Of a stretch of 55,370 nucleotides of DNA, positions 33,805 through 43,144 are shown piece after piece. Position numbers and translations under genes: made by a program. The notes beneath the pieces were generated by a model. That model searched no databases and was not told where the DNA came from. It saw nothing but the letters and a program-made list of their open reading frames with translations. Numbering within the stretch: the first letter of the stretch is position 1; every line of letters starts with the position of its first letter. Origin of the DNA: SLQH01 sp964612995 (GTDB taxonomy: Bacteria; Planctomycetota; UBA11346); NCBI GenBank assembly GCA_964612995.1, contig CAZTGE010000009.1, positions 1 through 55,370 on the forward strand, given 5' to 3'.

Positions 33805-35027
33805 CCACCGTGCTGCTCGGCGTGGCCATGTTCAGCCTGGTCATCCTCCTGTTGGTGGGGGTGTTGATGGTGGCCAAGCGGCTGTTGGTGCCTTCGGGCC
33901 CGGTGACGCTGACCATCAACGACGATGACGAGAAGAGCCGCACCGTTCCCGCCGGCAACAGCCTGCTGCGCACGTTGATGGCGGAGGATATCTACCTCCC
34001 CTCCGCCTGCGGTGGCCGCGGCACCTGCGGGGTCTGCCGCTGCAGGGTCACCGCAGGCGGAGGCAGCCCGCTGCCGGTCGAGGGCAACCATTTCTCGCGC
34101 CGGGAGTTGCGCGAGGGCTTCCGGCTCTCGTGCCAGGTCAAGGTCAAGCAGGACATGGCGATCGAGGTCCCGCCCGAGGTCTTCGACGTGCGGCGCTGGA
34201 CCTGTACCGTGGTCTCCAACCGCAACGTGGCCACCTTCATCAAGGAACTGGTCCTCGCCCTGCCGGAGGGCGAGTCGGTCCCCTTCCGCGCCGGCGGCTA
34301 CATCCAGATCGAGGCCCCGGTGCATGCGGTGCGCTTCGGCGAGATCGACATCGAGGCCCGCTTCCGCGATGACTGGGAGCGCTTCGGTCTGTTCGAGCTC
34401 GCCAGCGAGGTCAAGGAGCCCCTGGTCCGCGCCTACTCGATGGCCAACTACCCCGAGGAGCGGGGGATCATCAAGCTCAACGTGCGCATCGCCACCCCGC
34501 CGCGCGGGGCGCGTGGGCTGCCGCCGGGGGCGATGTCCTCGTACATCTTCCATCTCAAGCCCGGCGACGAGGTGACCATCGCCGGCCCGTTCGGCGAGTT
34601 CTTCGCCCGCGAGACCGCCAACGAGATGTGCTTCATCGGCGGCGGGGCCGGGATGGCCCCGATGCGCTCGCACATCTTCGACCAGTTCAAGCGGGTCCAC
34701 ACCGACCGTACGGTGACCTTCTGGTACGGCGCGCGCAGCTTGAGCGAAGCGTTCTACGTCGACGAGTTCGATCGCCTGGCCGCCGAGCACGAGAACTTCG
34801 ATTGGACCCTGGCGTTGTCCGAGCCGCAGCCGGAGGACGACTGGGACGGCCCCACCGGTTTCATCCATCAGGTGCTCTACGAGCGCTACCTCAAGGACCA
34901 CGAGGCGCCGGAGGAGATCGAATACTATCTGTGCGGTCCGCCGATGATGATCCAGGCGACCACGAAGATGCTGTACGATCTCGGCGTGGAGCCGGAAAAC
35001 ATCATGTACGATGATTTCGGCAGCTGA
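33801..35027 (+). CDS. nqrF: Na+-NQR subunit F (NADH dehydrogenase)
   Basis: 408 residues; the electron entry subunit, oxidising NADH with FAD and a 2Fe-2S centre. One N-terminal helix (FSLVILLLVGVLMVA), then the ferredoxin domain with ligands C70, C76, C79 and C111, the same numbering as Vibrio cholerae. The FAD motif RAYSMANYPEE, the NADH loop FIGGGAGMAPMRSHIFD and the end YYLCGPPMM...DDFGS follow. All cofactor residues are intact, so the complex should be functional. Its 3' end overlaps apbE by 17 nt. Confidence 0.97.
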   Translation: MTTVLLGVAMFSLVILLLVGVLMVAKRLLVPSGPVTLTINDDDEKSRTVPAGNSLLRTLMAEDIYLPSACGGRGTCGVCRCRVTAGGGSPLPVEGNHFSRRELREGFRLSCQVKVKQDMAIEVPPEVFDVRRWTCTVVSNRNVATFIKELVLALPEGESVPFRAGGYIQIEAPVHAVRFGEIDIEARFRDDWERFGLFELASEVKEPLVRAYSMANYPEERGIIKLNVRIATPPRGARGLPPGAMSSYIFHLKPGDEVTIAGPFGEFFARETANEMCFIGGGAGMAPMRSHIFDQFKRVHTDRTVTFWYGARSLSEAFYVDEFDRLAAEHENFDWTLALSEPQPEDDWDGPTGFIHQVLYERYLKDHEAPEEIEYYLCGPPMMIQATTKMLYDLGVEPENIMYDDFGS

Positions 35028-36099
35028 ATCCGGCACCCGGTCACGGCCGGTGGTCGAGCTCGTGGCCCTGCTGGTGATCGGGTGCGGGGTGATCGCTCTC
35101 GCGCGGTGGGGCCACGCCGGCGCGTCGGCCGATGGGGGCATCCTGCGCCTGCAGGGAAGCGCCTTCGGCACCACGTGGCACGTCACGGTGGCCGGCGCCC
35201 CGGCCGGGGAGCGCGAGCAGCTGCAAGCGGCGCTGGCGGCCGAGCTTGAGCGGCTCGACGCGGTGTTCTCGGTCTGGCGCGACGACTCGGAACTCGCCAG
35301 GCTCAACGCCCACCCCGCCAACGAACCGCTGACGATATCGCAGGAGTTGATGGCGGTGCTCGTGCTCGCGGCGCGGATCCACCGTGGCAGCGCCGGCGCC
35401 TTCGATCCCAGCGTCGGGCCATTGGTGCGGCTGTGGGGCTTCGGACCGGACGCGCCCGCGCCCGCGCCTGCTCCCCCGTCACAGGACGCGGTGGCGGCGG
35501 TGCGCGCACGGGTCGGCTTCGATCTGCTGCGGCTCGATCCGGGCACGTGCACGGTGGTCAAGGAACGGGCGGATCTCGAACTCGGGCTGGGCGCGATCGC
35601 CAAGGGGCACGCCGTCGACGCGCTCAGCGAGCTGCTCGTACGCCGCGGCAAAGCGAGTCATATAGTAGAGATTGGCGGCGAGGTGCGCGCGCGCGGACAT
35701 CGGGCGCCGGGTCGGCCGTGGCGGGTGGGAATCCAGACCCCCAGAGCGGGATCGGCGGTCGAGGCGCGCATCGCGCTGCCCTTGCGCGATGGCGCGGTTG
35801 CCACTTCCGGCGATTACCGGAATTTCCGCGAACTGGCTGGGCAACGGGTGTCGCACATCATCGACCCGACCACCGGCGCACCGGTGCATCATCGCACGGC
35901 CTCGGTCAGCGTGCTGGCGTCGTCCTGCGCGGCGGCCGATGGCTGGGCCACGGCGCTGAACGTGCTGGGGGCGCAACGCGGGTTGACGGTGGCCGAGCGC
36001 GAAGGGCTGGCCGCGTTGTTCATCGTCCGCCGCAGCGATGGCGGGTTCGACGAACAGGCGACCACGGGGTTCGCCACGGTGCTGGAGGAGACACGATGA
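35011..36099 (+). CDS. apbE: FAD:protein FMN transferase
   Basis: 362 residues. ApbE attaches FMN from FAD to Thr in NqrB and NqrC in the periplasm. An N-terminal hydrophobic segment (VVELVALLVIGCGVIALARW) acts as signal or anchor. Core motifs: GSAFGTTWHVTVAG, FSVWRDDSELARLN, FDPSVGPLVRLWGFG, LGAIAKGHAVDALSELL, HIVEIGGEVRARG, and ATSGDYRNF...VSHIIDPTTG for FAD and Mg binding. It overlaps nqrF by 17 nt and nqrM by 4 nt, so its expression is tied to that of its substrates. Confidence 0.95.
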   Translation: MISAAESGTRSRPVVELVALLVIGCGVIALARWGHAGASADGGILRLQGSAFGTTWHVTVAGAPAGEREQLQAALAAELERLDAVFSVWRDDSELARLNAHPANEPLTISQELMAVLVLAARIHRGSAGAFDPSVGPLVRLWGFGPDAPAPAPAPPSQDAVAAVRARVGFDLLRLDPGTCTVVKERADLELGLGAIAKGHAVDALSELLVRRGKASHIVEIGGEVRARGHRAPGRPWRVGIQTPRAGSAVEARIALPLRDGAVATSGDYRNFRELAGQRVSHIIDPTTGAPVHHRTASVSVLASSCAAADGWATALNVLGAQRGLTVAEREGLAALFIVRRSDGGFDEQATTGFATVLEETR

Positions 36100-36347
36100 A
36101 CGTCTGGCTGATGGTCGGTGGCGGTGGAGGCAGCGAGTTGCTCGTGGCCGTGGTGGTGGTGGTCGCCCTTGCGATGCTGGGTCTGAGCCTGGGCGTGCTG
36201 CTACGCCGGGGCCAGCCGCGAGGTGGCTGCGGCAGCGACTGCCGCTGCGAGCGCGAGGAGCGTGAACCGTGTTGTGGCGAGCAGCATCATCACCACGCTC
36301 CGGTGAACGGCGAGCGTGCCGCTGACGACGATCCACGCGAGACCTGA
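36096..36347 (+). CDS. nqrM: Na+-NQR maturation protein NqrM
   Basis: 83 residues. One membrane helix (LLVAVVVVVALAMLGLSLGVLL) then a short Cys-rich cytoplasmic tail, CGSDCRC...CC, and a HHHH run. NqrM (DUF539) is needed for delivery of iron to the NqrD/E centre in gammaproteobacteria; the conserved cysteines are present here. Overlaps apbE by ATGA and closes the nqr operon. The His and Cys cluster is richer in possible metal ligands than I recall for the family. Confidence 0.88.
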   Translation: MNVWLMVGGGGGSELLVAVVVVVALAMLGLSLGVLLRRGQPRGGCGSDCRCEREEREPCCGEQHHHHAPVNGERAADDDPRET

Positions 36348-36392
36348 GCGCGCCCACGCGTCTGGCGTGACGCGTGACGCGCGATAGCGTCC

Positions 36393-39300
36393 ATGGGCGT
36401 GGGCCTGACCCTTCACGCCTCCAACGACCTCGATCGTCTTGCGACCGGCCTCGCACGCGCATTGGCTGCCGAGGCGGCCGACACGGAGCCGCAGGCTGCG
36501 CTGCGCTCGCAGGTGGTACTGGTCCCGAGCCAGGGCATCCGCGATTGGCTGCGCCGACGTATCGCCGGTGCGCTGGGTATCTGCGCCGGTGTCGACCTGC
36601 CCTTCCCCGGGCGCTTCCTCGCCGAGGATCTGCCCGCGACGCTGGGGTTGGAGCGGGACGCCGCCCCGGCCTGGGACCCGGCGCGTGCGCGATGGGCGGT
36701 GCTCGGCGCGCTTGCGGGAATGCGCGAGCTGACGGCCTGCTGCGACGACGTCGCCGACGCGATCGCCACGGGAGCCGAACCGCCAGGGACCCGGGCCTAC
36801 GGTCTGGCTGCAGCCTGCGTGGAATGCTTCGATCGCTACGCGCTCTATCGCCCGGCCGAGACGCTCGAGCCCTGGTCTGCAGGAGCGGCCGGGGCCTGGG
36901 ACGAGCGCGCACCGTGGCAGCCGGAGCTGTGGCGTGCGGTGTGCGCGCAACCGGGGATCGGTGATCCCTGCCGGCGCTTCGAGCGTGTGCGCCGTGCCCT
37001 GGAGGGCGGGGCGGGCGCGCTGCCGGCGACGATCCACGCTTTCGGCTTCAACACCCTGGCCCCGCGGTATCGCGAGCTGCTCGCTGCTCTGGCGTGTTCG
37101 CGCGAGGTGGTGCTCTGGGCGTTGCAGCCGGCCTGGGGCGATTGGGACGACCAACGACCCTATGTGCAGCTGGTGCGCGAAGAGGAGGAATACGACCCCG
37201 AGTGGTACAACCGCCTGCTCGGGGATTGGGGCCGGGTGGGGCGGGAGTTCCTCCGCGTGCTCGACGATGTCGGCTGCGCCTACCACGCCGATATCGAGGA
37301 TTTCCGCGACCCCGGAGCGACGGGCTGTGTGCTCGGTCGGTTGCAGCACGACCTGCTGCTGGCGCGGGGAGCCCACGCCGAGCCCGCCCTGGATGCTGCC
37401 GACGGCTCGGTGCAGATCCACGCCTGTCACAGCGCGCGCCGCGAGTTGGAGGTGGTCAAGCAGGTCCTGCTGCGGCGCTTCGCCGCCGATCGCAGCCTCG
37501 GACCGGAAGACGTGGTGGTGATGTGCCCGCGCAGCGAGGAGTACGCCCCCCTGGCCACCGCGGTGTTCGCCGCCGATGGCGATGGTCCGGCGTTGAGCCT
37601 GAGCATCGCCGATCGTTCGGCCGCCGCGGCGAATCCGGTGGCCGAGGTGCTCTTGCGTCTGGTGCGGCTGCTGCCTGGCCGCTGGCCCGCGAGCGAGGTG
37701 CTCGAGCTGCTTGCCAGTGCGCCGGTCGCCGCGGCACGCGGGCTGGGCGGCGAGCAGCTGGCGCGGATCCAGGACCTGCTCGACCGGGGTGACATCCGCT
37801 GGGGCGTCGACGCGGCTCACCGTGCGGCCTGCGGCGCCCCGGCCTACGCCGCGGGCAGCTGGCGTCATGGACTGGCGCGGCTGCGGCTCGCCTGGGTCTT
37901 CGGTGCCGATGCCGATGCCGCACGGGTGTTCGGCGCGCGTGAGCGGGCCTGGGATGCGGTGGTCCCGGTCGCGGGGATCGAGCCCGAGGATCTCGATGCC
38001 TTGCGCGCGCTCGAGGAGGCGGTCGAGCCGCTGTTGCTCGCGGCGGCGCGGTGTCGCGCGCCCCGCCCGGCGGCGGAATGGGCCGCCGCGCTCGATGACC
38101 TGCTGCGTCACATGCTGGGCCGCCCGGCGATCGAGGAGCCCGAGTTGGCTGCGGTGCTCGAGGGGCTCGCCGGCTTCGCGGCCGAGGTCGCGGATGCCGG
38201 GCACCACGTGCCGCTGGAGCCGGGCACGGTCGCGGCGCACCTGGCCGAACGCTTCGGCGCACCCGATGGCGGCGGCTTCGCGCGCGGTGCGATCACCTTC
38301 TGCGGGTTGCAGCCGTTGCGCAGCATCCCCTTCCGCGTCATCTGCCTGGTGGGGATGGAGGACGGCGCCTTTCCCCGCCAGCAGCGCGAGCAGGACTTCG
38401 ATCTCGTCGCGCTCGACCACCATCGGCCGGGCGACCGCGATCTGCGCGAGGAGGACCGCTACCTCGGCCTGGAGCTCTTGCTCTCCTGTCGTGATTGCCT
38501 GTGCATCACCTGGCGCGGCTTCGATGCGCACACCAACGAGGAACTCCCGCCGAGTGCGTATGTCGCGGCCTTGTTGGAGCAGCTGCGTGTCTTGTGCCCC
38601 GATTTCGCGCCGGTTGCGCACCGGTTGCACGCCAGCCACGACCGTCTGGCTTTCCCGGACGCCGCCTGGGGCTCACCACTGCTGCGCGCGGAGGCGGAAG
38701 CGCTCGCCACGGCCGGCGGTGACCGGGCGATGGCGAGCGTCACCCGCCTGCCGCCGCCGGAGCCGCCGTTGGTGATCGACGTCGCCGCGCTGGTTGCGCA
38801 TTGGAAGCGGCCGGCGCGTGCGCACCTGGCCCGACTCGGCGTGCGCGCACGCGCGCCGGTGGAACAGGCACGCGACCACGAGCGCCTGGATCCGGCTGCG
38901 GGGCTCGACCGCTTCCGCATCGGCGAACGGTTCCTCGCCGTCGATCCCGCTGACGAACCGGACCTGGCCGTGCGCCTGGCGGCCGCCGGCGCCCTGCCGA
39001 TCGGTGCGCCCGGGCGCGCGGCCTGGCAAGCGGCGCAGCGGCGTTTCGCCCCCTTGCGTGATCGCGTGCGTCCGCTGTTGGCGGCCGCCGCGCCTTTGAG
39101 CATCACGCTCGAAGACCATTCGCAGGTGCACGTGCGCGGCGAGATCCCGCTGGTCCATCCGCAGTACGGGGTGTTGCTGGTCCATCCGGGCCGTCGCAGC
39201 GCCGCGCGCGAACTCGAGCTCTGGGTGTACTGCTGTCTCGCCGCGGCCGCTGGCGGCCCCGGCGGCGGCCTGTTGCTCAGCTGCGATGGCGACCCCGAGC

Positions 39301-39632
39301 GGCCCTGGGCGCTGGGGCCGGTGACGGACGGCGCGGCGCAGCTGCGCGTGCTGCTCGATGGGTACTATGACAATTGTCGTGCCCCCCTCCCGTTCACGCC
39401 CGAGACCGGTCGCCGCTACGTGGAGCAGCTGGCGCGCTCCGGAGCGGACGCGGCCCTGCGCGCGGCACGTCAGAGCTGGGTCAGCGACAGCGGCCCCGGC
39501 GCCGAGCGCGACCAGCCGGCCAACGCGCTGGTGTGGGCCGCGCCGCAGTGCCCGGTCGATCATCCATCCTTCGTGCACTGGGCCCGCGCGGTGTGGGAGC
39601 CGCTGTTCGTGGCCGCGGAGGCCGGGGCATGA
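36393..39632 (+). CDS. recC: Exonuclease V (RecBCD) subunit RecC
   Basis: 1079 residues. RecC holds the complex together and scans for Chi. The N-terminal helicase-like part shows VVLVPSQGIRDWLRRRIA and PFPGRFL; YDPEWYNRLLGDWG and VQIHACHSARRELEVVKQVLL are standard RecC blocks, and FCGLQPLRSIPFRVICLVGMEDGAFPRQ is the best marker. The C-terminal nuclease-like part is inactive in this subunit. ATG 36393 follows nqrM by 45 bp. The stop overlaps recB by 4 nt, so recC, recB and recD are one unit without the ptr gene found in E. coli. Confidence 0.95.
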   Translation: MGVGLTLHASNDLDRLATGLARALAAEAADTEPQAALRSQVVLVPSQGIRDWLRRRIAGALGICAGVDLPFPGRFLAEDLPATLGLERDAAPAWDPARARWAVLGALAGMRELTACCDDVADAIATGAEPPGTRAYGLAAACVECFDRYALYRPAETLEPWSAGAAGAWDERAPWQPELWRAVCAQPGIGDPCRRFERVRRALEGGAGALPATIHAFGFNTLAPRYRELLAALACSREVVLWALQPAWGDWDDQRPYVQLVREEEEYDPEWYNRLLGDWGRVGREFLRVLDDVGCAYHADIEDFRDPGATGCVLGRLQHDLLLARGAHAEPALDAADGSVQIHACHSARRELEVVKQVLLRRFAADRSLGPEDVVVMCPRSEEYAPLATAVFAADGDGPALSLSIADRSAAAANPVAEVLLRLVRLLPGRWPASEVLELLASAPVAAARGLGGEQLARIQDLLDRGDIRWGVDAAHRAACGAPAYAAGSWRHGLARLRLAWVFGADADAARVFGARERAWDAVVPVAGIEPEDLDALRALEEAVEPLLLAAARCRAPRPAAEWAAALDDLLRHMLGRPAIEEPELAAVLEGLAGFAAEVADAGHHVPLEPGTVAAHLAERFGAPDGGGFARGAITFCGLQPLRSIPFRVICLVGMEDGAFPRQQREQDFDLVALDHHRPGDRDLREEDRYLGLELLLSCRDCLCITWRGFDAHTNEELPPSAYVAALLEQLRVLCPDFAPVAHRLHASHDRLAFPDAAWGSPLLRAEAEALATAGGDRAMASVTRLPPPEPPLVIDVAALVAHWKRPARAHLARLGVRARAPVEQARDHERLDPAAGLDRFRIGERFLAVDPADEPDLAVRLAAAGALPIGAPGRAAWQAAQRRFAPLRDRVRPLLAAAAPLSITLEDHSQVHVRGEIPLVHPQYGVLLVHPGRRSAARELELWVYCCLAAAAGGPGGGLLLSCDGDPERPWALGPVTDGAAQLRVLLDGYYDNCRAPLPFTPETGRRYVEQLARSGADAALRAARQSWVSDSGPGAERDQPANALVWAAPQCPVDHPSFVHWARAVWEPLFVAAEAGA

Positions 39633-42600
39633 GCGTGGAGCCGTTCGTTCTCTGCGGCGATGCGCCGAGCCCGCTGCCGCCGGGGCGCATGCTGCTCGAA
39701 GCCGGAGCCGGGACTGGCAAGACCTATACCATCGCCGGGCTGGTGTTGCGGCTGGTGCTCGAAGCGGACCTGGGCCTGGAGCGGATCGCGGTGATGACCT
39801 TCACCCGCGCCGCGACCGGCGAGCTGCGCGCGCGCATCCGGGCCGTGCTCGCCGGGGCGCTGCGCGCGGTCGAGGGTGTGACGGGCGACGACCCTCTGCT
39901 GGCCTGGGTCGGCCAACGCTGGGGCGATGACTCGGGAGCGCGGCGCCGGTTGCGCAAGGCACTGGCCAGCGTCGATGCTGCGAGCGTGAGCACGATCCAC
40001 GGTTTCTGCCAGCGCTTGCTCCAGGGCCACGGGCTCGGCGCCGGCGTCGGGCTCGCTCTGCAGCTCGATCTCGACCCGGTCCGCTGGCGGATGGAGTCGA
40101 TCCATGACTACCTCCGGCGCCATGTGCTCGAGGCCGATCCGGCCCTGCTCACGGCGATCGGCGATCGGCTGACGCCGTGCACGCTCGACGCGCTGGCCCA
40201 GACGCTGGAGCGCAACCGGAGTGTTGCGCTGGTCGGCCCGCACGCGCTGTCGCCGGCGGCGGCGGCCGAGGTGGTGGCGCGCTTCGCCGCGGCCTGGCGC
40301 AGCTGCGGCGAGCGCCTGCGCATCGAGCTCGGCGTGGCCAGGCGATTCAAGCACAAGCTTTCGCCGCGGTATCTCGACCGGCGACTGGCGGCGATCGCAG
40401 CCGCGGTGGCCGGCGAGGGGCCGATCGGCAGCGACGACCTCGCCCCCTGCCGGCGCGAGGAATGGCGTCGCTGCGCCTGCAAGGCGGCGGCGGACGAGGT
40501 CGCGACGCTGATCGACGATCCGGGGCTCTCGCCGTTGTTCGATGCGGCCGAGCGGCTGTGCGAGCTGCCAGCGGCGCTCGAGCACCATTTCCTCACCAGC
40601 TATCGCGCCGCGCTCGACCAGCGCCCCCACCGCAGCGAGCACCTGGCCTACGACGACCTGCTCGGCGCGCTGGACCAGGCGGTGGCGCGTGATCCGGAGT
40701 TCGCGCGCCGTGTCGGGGAGGAGTTCTCCGCGGTGTTGGTGGACGAATTCCAGGACACCGACCCGATCCAGTATCGCATTCTCGATCGCCTGTTCGGACA
40801 TACGGCGGGGCTGAACGCGCATCGGCTCTACACCATCGGCGATCCCAAGCAGGCGATCTACGCCTTCCGCGGCGCCGATGTCTACGCCTATCTCGCGGCT
40901 GCGAGCCGTAACGAGTATCGCGCGACATTGTGTACCAATTACCGCAGCGACCCGGGGATGGTCGCGGCGGTCAACCACCTGTTCGCGGGCACGGCTTCGT
41001 TCGTCGAACCGGCGATCGGATTCCAGCCGGCGCAAGCGGTTCGGCCGCAGCGGTTGCGTCCGGACGGAGTGGATCCGGCACCGTTGCAGGTCTGGTTCGA
41101 CCCCCCGGAGGACGGTCGCGACGCGCCGGGCGCGCGCGCTGCGATCGCCGCTGCAGTGGCCGGCGAGATCCGACGCCTGCTCGACAGCGCGGTCCGCCTG
41201 CGGGCCGATGACGGCGAACGGCAGCTACGCTGCAGCGATATCGCGGTGCTGGTCAATGCCCACCACGAGGGCGACTGCATCGCCGCGGCACTCGCGGCGG
41301 TGGGCCGGGGCGGTATTCCCAGCACGCGCAATACCCGGCAGAGCGTGTTCGCCGGGCGGGAGGCCGACGAGGTGCTGCGGGTGCTCGCCGCGGTGGCCAC
41401 CCCGGCCGACGAACGGGCGGTGCGCTCGGCGGCGCTGACCCGCCTGATCGGGCTGGAACCGGCGATGCTGCTCGACGACGAGGACCGGCTCGAGCGCATC
41501 GGCGAGGCTCTGCGCGCCCTGCACGAGCTGTGGGTCGGCGACGGCTTCGGCGTGTTCTGGCAGCGGCTGCTCGACCATGGCGTCGGCGGTCAGCCGCCGC
41601 GGCTGGCCCTTGCCGGCGAGCCCGGTGGCGAGCGCGCGGTGACCAACCTGCTGCAGATCGGCGACCTGCTGCTGGCAGCGGTGCGCGATGGCCAGCTCGG
41701 GCCCGAATCGGCGGTACGGTGGCTCGAGCTGCGTTGCAGCGCGCCGGGGGCGGAGAACGACGAACAGCTGGTGCGCCTGGATCGTGACGACGAGGCGGTG
41801 GGCATCCACACCGTGCACGCGGCCAAGGGCCTGGAGTTCCCGATCGTGTTCGTGCCCTTCGATCGCGGCGGCAGCCGGGGGGAACGTTTCGCCGTGGCTC
41901 ATGCCCCGGCCGAGGATGACTACCGCGCCCGATGGCTGCTCGGCACGATGGCCGCGGACGACCCGGCGGTGGCGCGCGAGCGTCTGGCCGAGGATCTGCG
42001 CTTGTGTTACGTCGCGCTGACGCGTGCCTGCCATCGGTGCTATCTGGTATGGTCGCCGGGCCCGCGGGGAAGCGACGGTGCCTCCTCGCCGCTGGCCTGG
42101 CTGCTGCATCGGGCGTCGCAGACGCCGACGGTGGCGGAGCATCGGCAGGCGATGAAGCAGCGCCTCAAGGACCCGGCGGGGCTGGAGCAGGAACTGCGCG
42201 AACGGCTGCTCCACCCCGAGATCACGCTCGGTCCGTTGCCCGAGCCGGCGATCCCGAGCGGCTGGCGCCCCCCCGGTGGATCGCAGAGCGAAGATGTGAC
42301 CGGTGCGGCGCCGGTGGCGCGGTGGCGGATCCCGTGGCGGCGCGAGTTCGCCAGCAGCTACTCGGGCTTGATCCGCGGTCGTCCGGAGGACGAGGCGGAT
42401 CACGATCTCGAGCGCGCGCCGGCGACGGTGAGCGATGCGCTGCCGCGTGGTGCGCGGTTCGGTACGCTGGTGCATGCGATCTTCGAGCATGCCGACTTCG
42501 CCTGGGGCGCCGAGCCGGAACCGCCAGCGCCGCTCGCGGCGCTGGTCGCGCGGCTCGGGCGGACCGGCGGTCTCGACCCCGCCTGCGACGCTCCGCTCGC

Positions 42601-43144
42601 GGAGCTGATCCACCGTGTGCTCGGCGCGCAGCCGCCGGAGCTGGAGCAGCCGCTGTGCGCGCTCGCGCCCACGGCGCGGCGCGCGGAATTGCCGTTCACG
42701 CTACCGGTGCCGCAGCGCGCACAGCTGACGGCGGTCTACGCTGCACACGATCCAGCCGGCGTGTCGGCGGCCGAGGGTCTGGCGCTGCCGCCCGGCTTCT
42801 TCAGCGGGGTGATCGACCTGGTGTTCCTTGACGGGGATCGCTACCACATCCTTGACTGGAAGAGCAACGACCTCCAGGAGCGTGATGGCTACGCTCCGGC
42901 CGCGCTCGCCGCAGAGATGGAACGACATCGGTATCGCCTGCAGGCTCACCTGTACCTGGTCGCGCTGCATCGGCACCTGCGCCACCGCCTGGTCGGGTAC
43001 CGTCCCGAGCAGCACCTCGGTCACGCCTGCTACGCCTTCGTGCGCGGGGTGGAGGCCGTCGGGACAAGCGGCTGGGTGGTCGAGCGGCCGCCGCTGGAGC
43101 TGCTGCTCGCGCTCGATGGGTGTTTCGCGGAGGTCGGCCGATGA
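39629..43144 (+). CDS. recB: Exonuclease V subunit RecB (helicase-nuclease)
   Basis: 1171 residues. 3'-5' UvrD-type helicase plus the only nuclease of RecBCD. Walker A EAGAGTGKTYTIAGL; motif II VLVDEFQDTDPIQYRIL; GDPKQAIYAFRGADV; motif V-like HTVHAAKGLEFPIVFVPFDR; motif VI LCYVALTRACHR. The C-terminal nuclease has GVIDLVFLDGDRYHILDWKS with D1076 and K1078, followed by the usual E-x-x-RYRLQAHLYLVA-type stretch. All active-site motifs are intact, so the enzyme should unwind and degrade double-strand ends. Overlaps recC and recD by 4 nt each. Confidence 0.96.
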   Translation: MSVEPFVLCGDAPSPLPPGRMLLEAGAGTGKTYTIAGLVLRLVLEADLGLERIAVMTFTRAATGELRARIRAVLAGALRAVEGVTGDDPLLAWVGQRWGDDSGARRRLRKALASVDAASVSTIHGFCQRLLQGHGLGAGVGLALQLDLDPVRWRMESIHDYLRRHVLEADPALLTAIGDRLTPCTLDALAQTLERNRSVALVGPHALSPAAAAEVVARFAAAWRSCGERLRIELGVARRFKHKLSPRYLDRRLAAIAAAVAGEGPIGSDDLAPCRREEWRRCACKAAADEVATLIDDPGLSPLFDAAERLCELPAALEHHFLTSYRAALDQRPHRSEHLAYDDLLGALDQAVARDPEFARRVGEEFSAVLVDEFQDTDPIQYRILDRLFGHTAGLNAHRLYTIGDPKQAIYAFRGADVYAYLAAASRNEYRATLCTNYRSDPGMVAAVNHLFAGTASFVEPAIGFQPAQAVRPQRLRPDGVDPAPLQVWFDPPEDGRDAPGARAAIAAAVAGEIRRLLDSAVRLRADDGERQLRCSDIAVLVNAHHEGDCIAAALAAVGRGGIPSTRNTRQSVFAGREADEVLRVLAAVATPADERAVRSAALTRLIGLEPAMLLDDEDRLERIGEALRALHELWVGDGFGVFWQRLLDHGVGGQPPRLALAGEPGGERAVTNLLQIGDLLLAAVRDGQLGPESAVRWLELRCSAPGAENDEQLVRLDRDDEAVGIHTVHAAKGLEFPIVFVPFDRGGSRGERFAVAHAPAEDDYRARWLLGTMAADDPAVARERLAEDLRLCYVALTRACHRCYLVWSPGPRGSDGASSPLAWLLHRASQTPTVAEHRQAMKQRLKDPAGLEQELRERLLHPEITLGPLPEPAIPSGWRPPGGSQSEDVTGAAPVARWRIPWRREFASSYSGLIRGRPEDEADHDLERAPATVSDALPRGARFGTLVHAIFEHADFAWGAEPEPPAPLAALVARLGRTGGLDPACDAPLAELIHRVLGAQPPELEQPLCALAPTARRAELPFTLPVPQRAQLTAVYAAHDPAGVSAAEGLALPPGFFSGVIDLVFLDGDRYHILDWKSNDLQERDGYAPAALAAEMERHRYRLQAHLYLVALHRHLRHRLVGYRPEQHLGHACYAFVRGVEAVGTSGWVVERPPLELLLALDGCFAEVGR

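Noticed and set aside
29313..35027. Rnf complex instead of Nqr
   Set aside because: The first gene lacks RnfC ferredoxin clusters, the last carries NqrF-type 2Fe-2S and FAD/NADH motifs, and nqrM is present; RnfB is absent.
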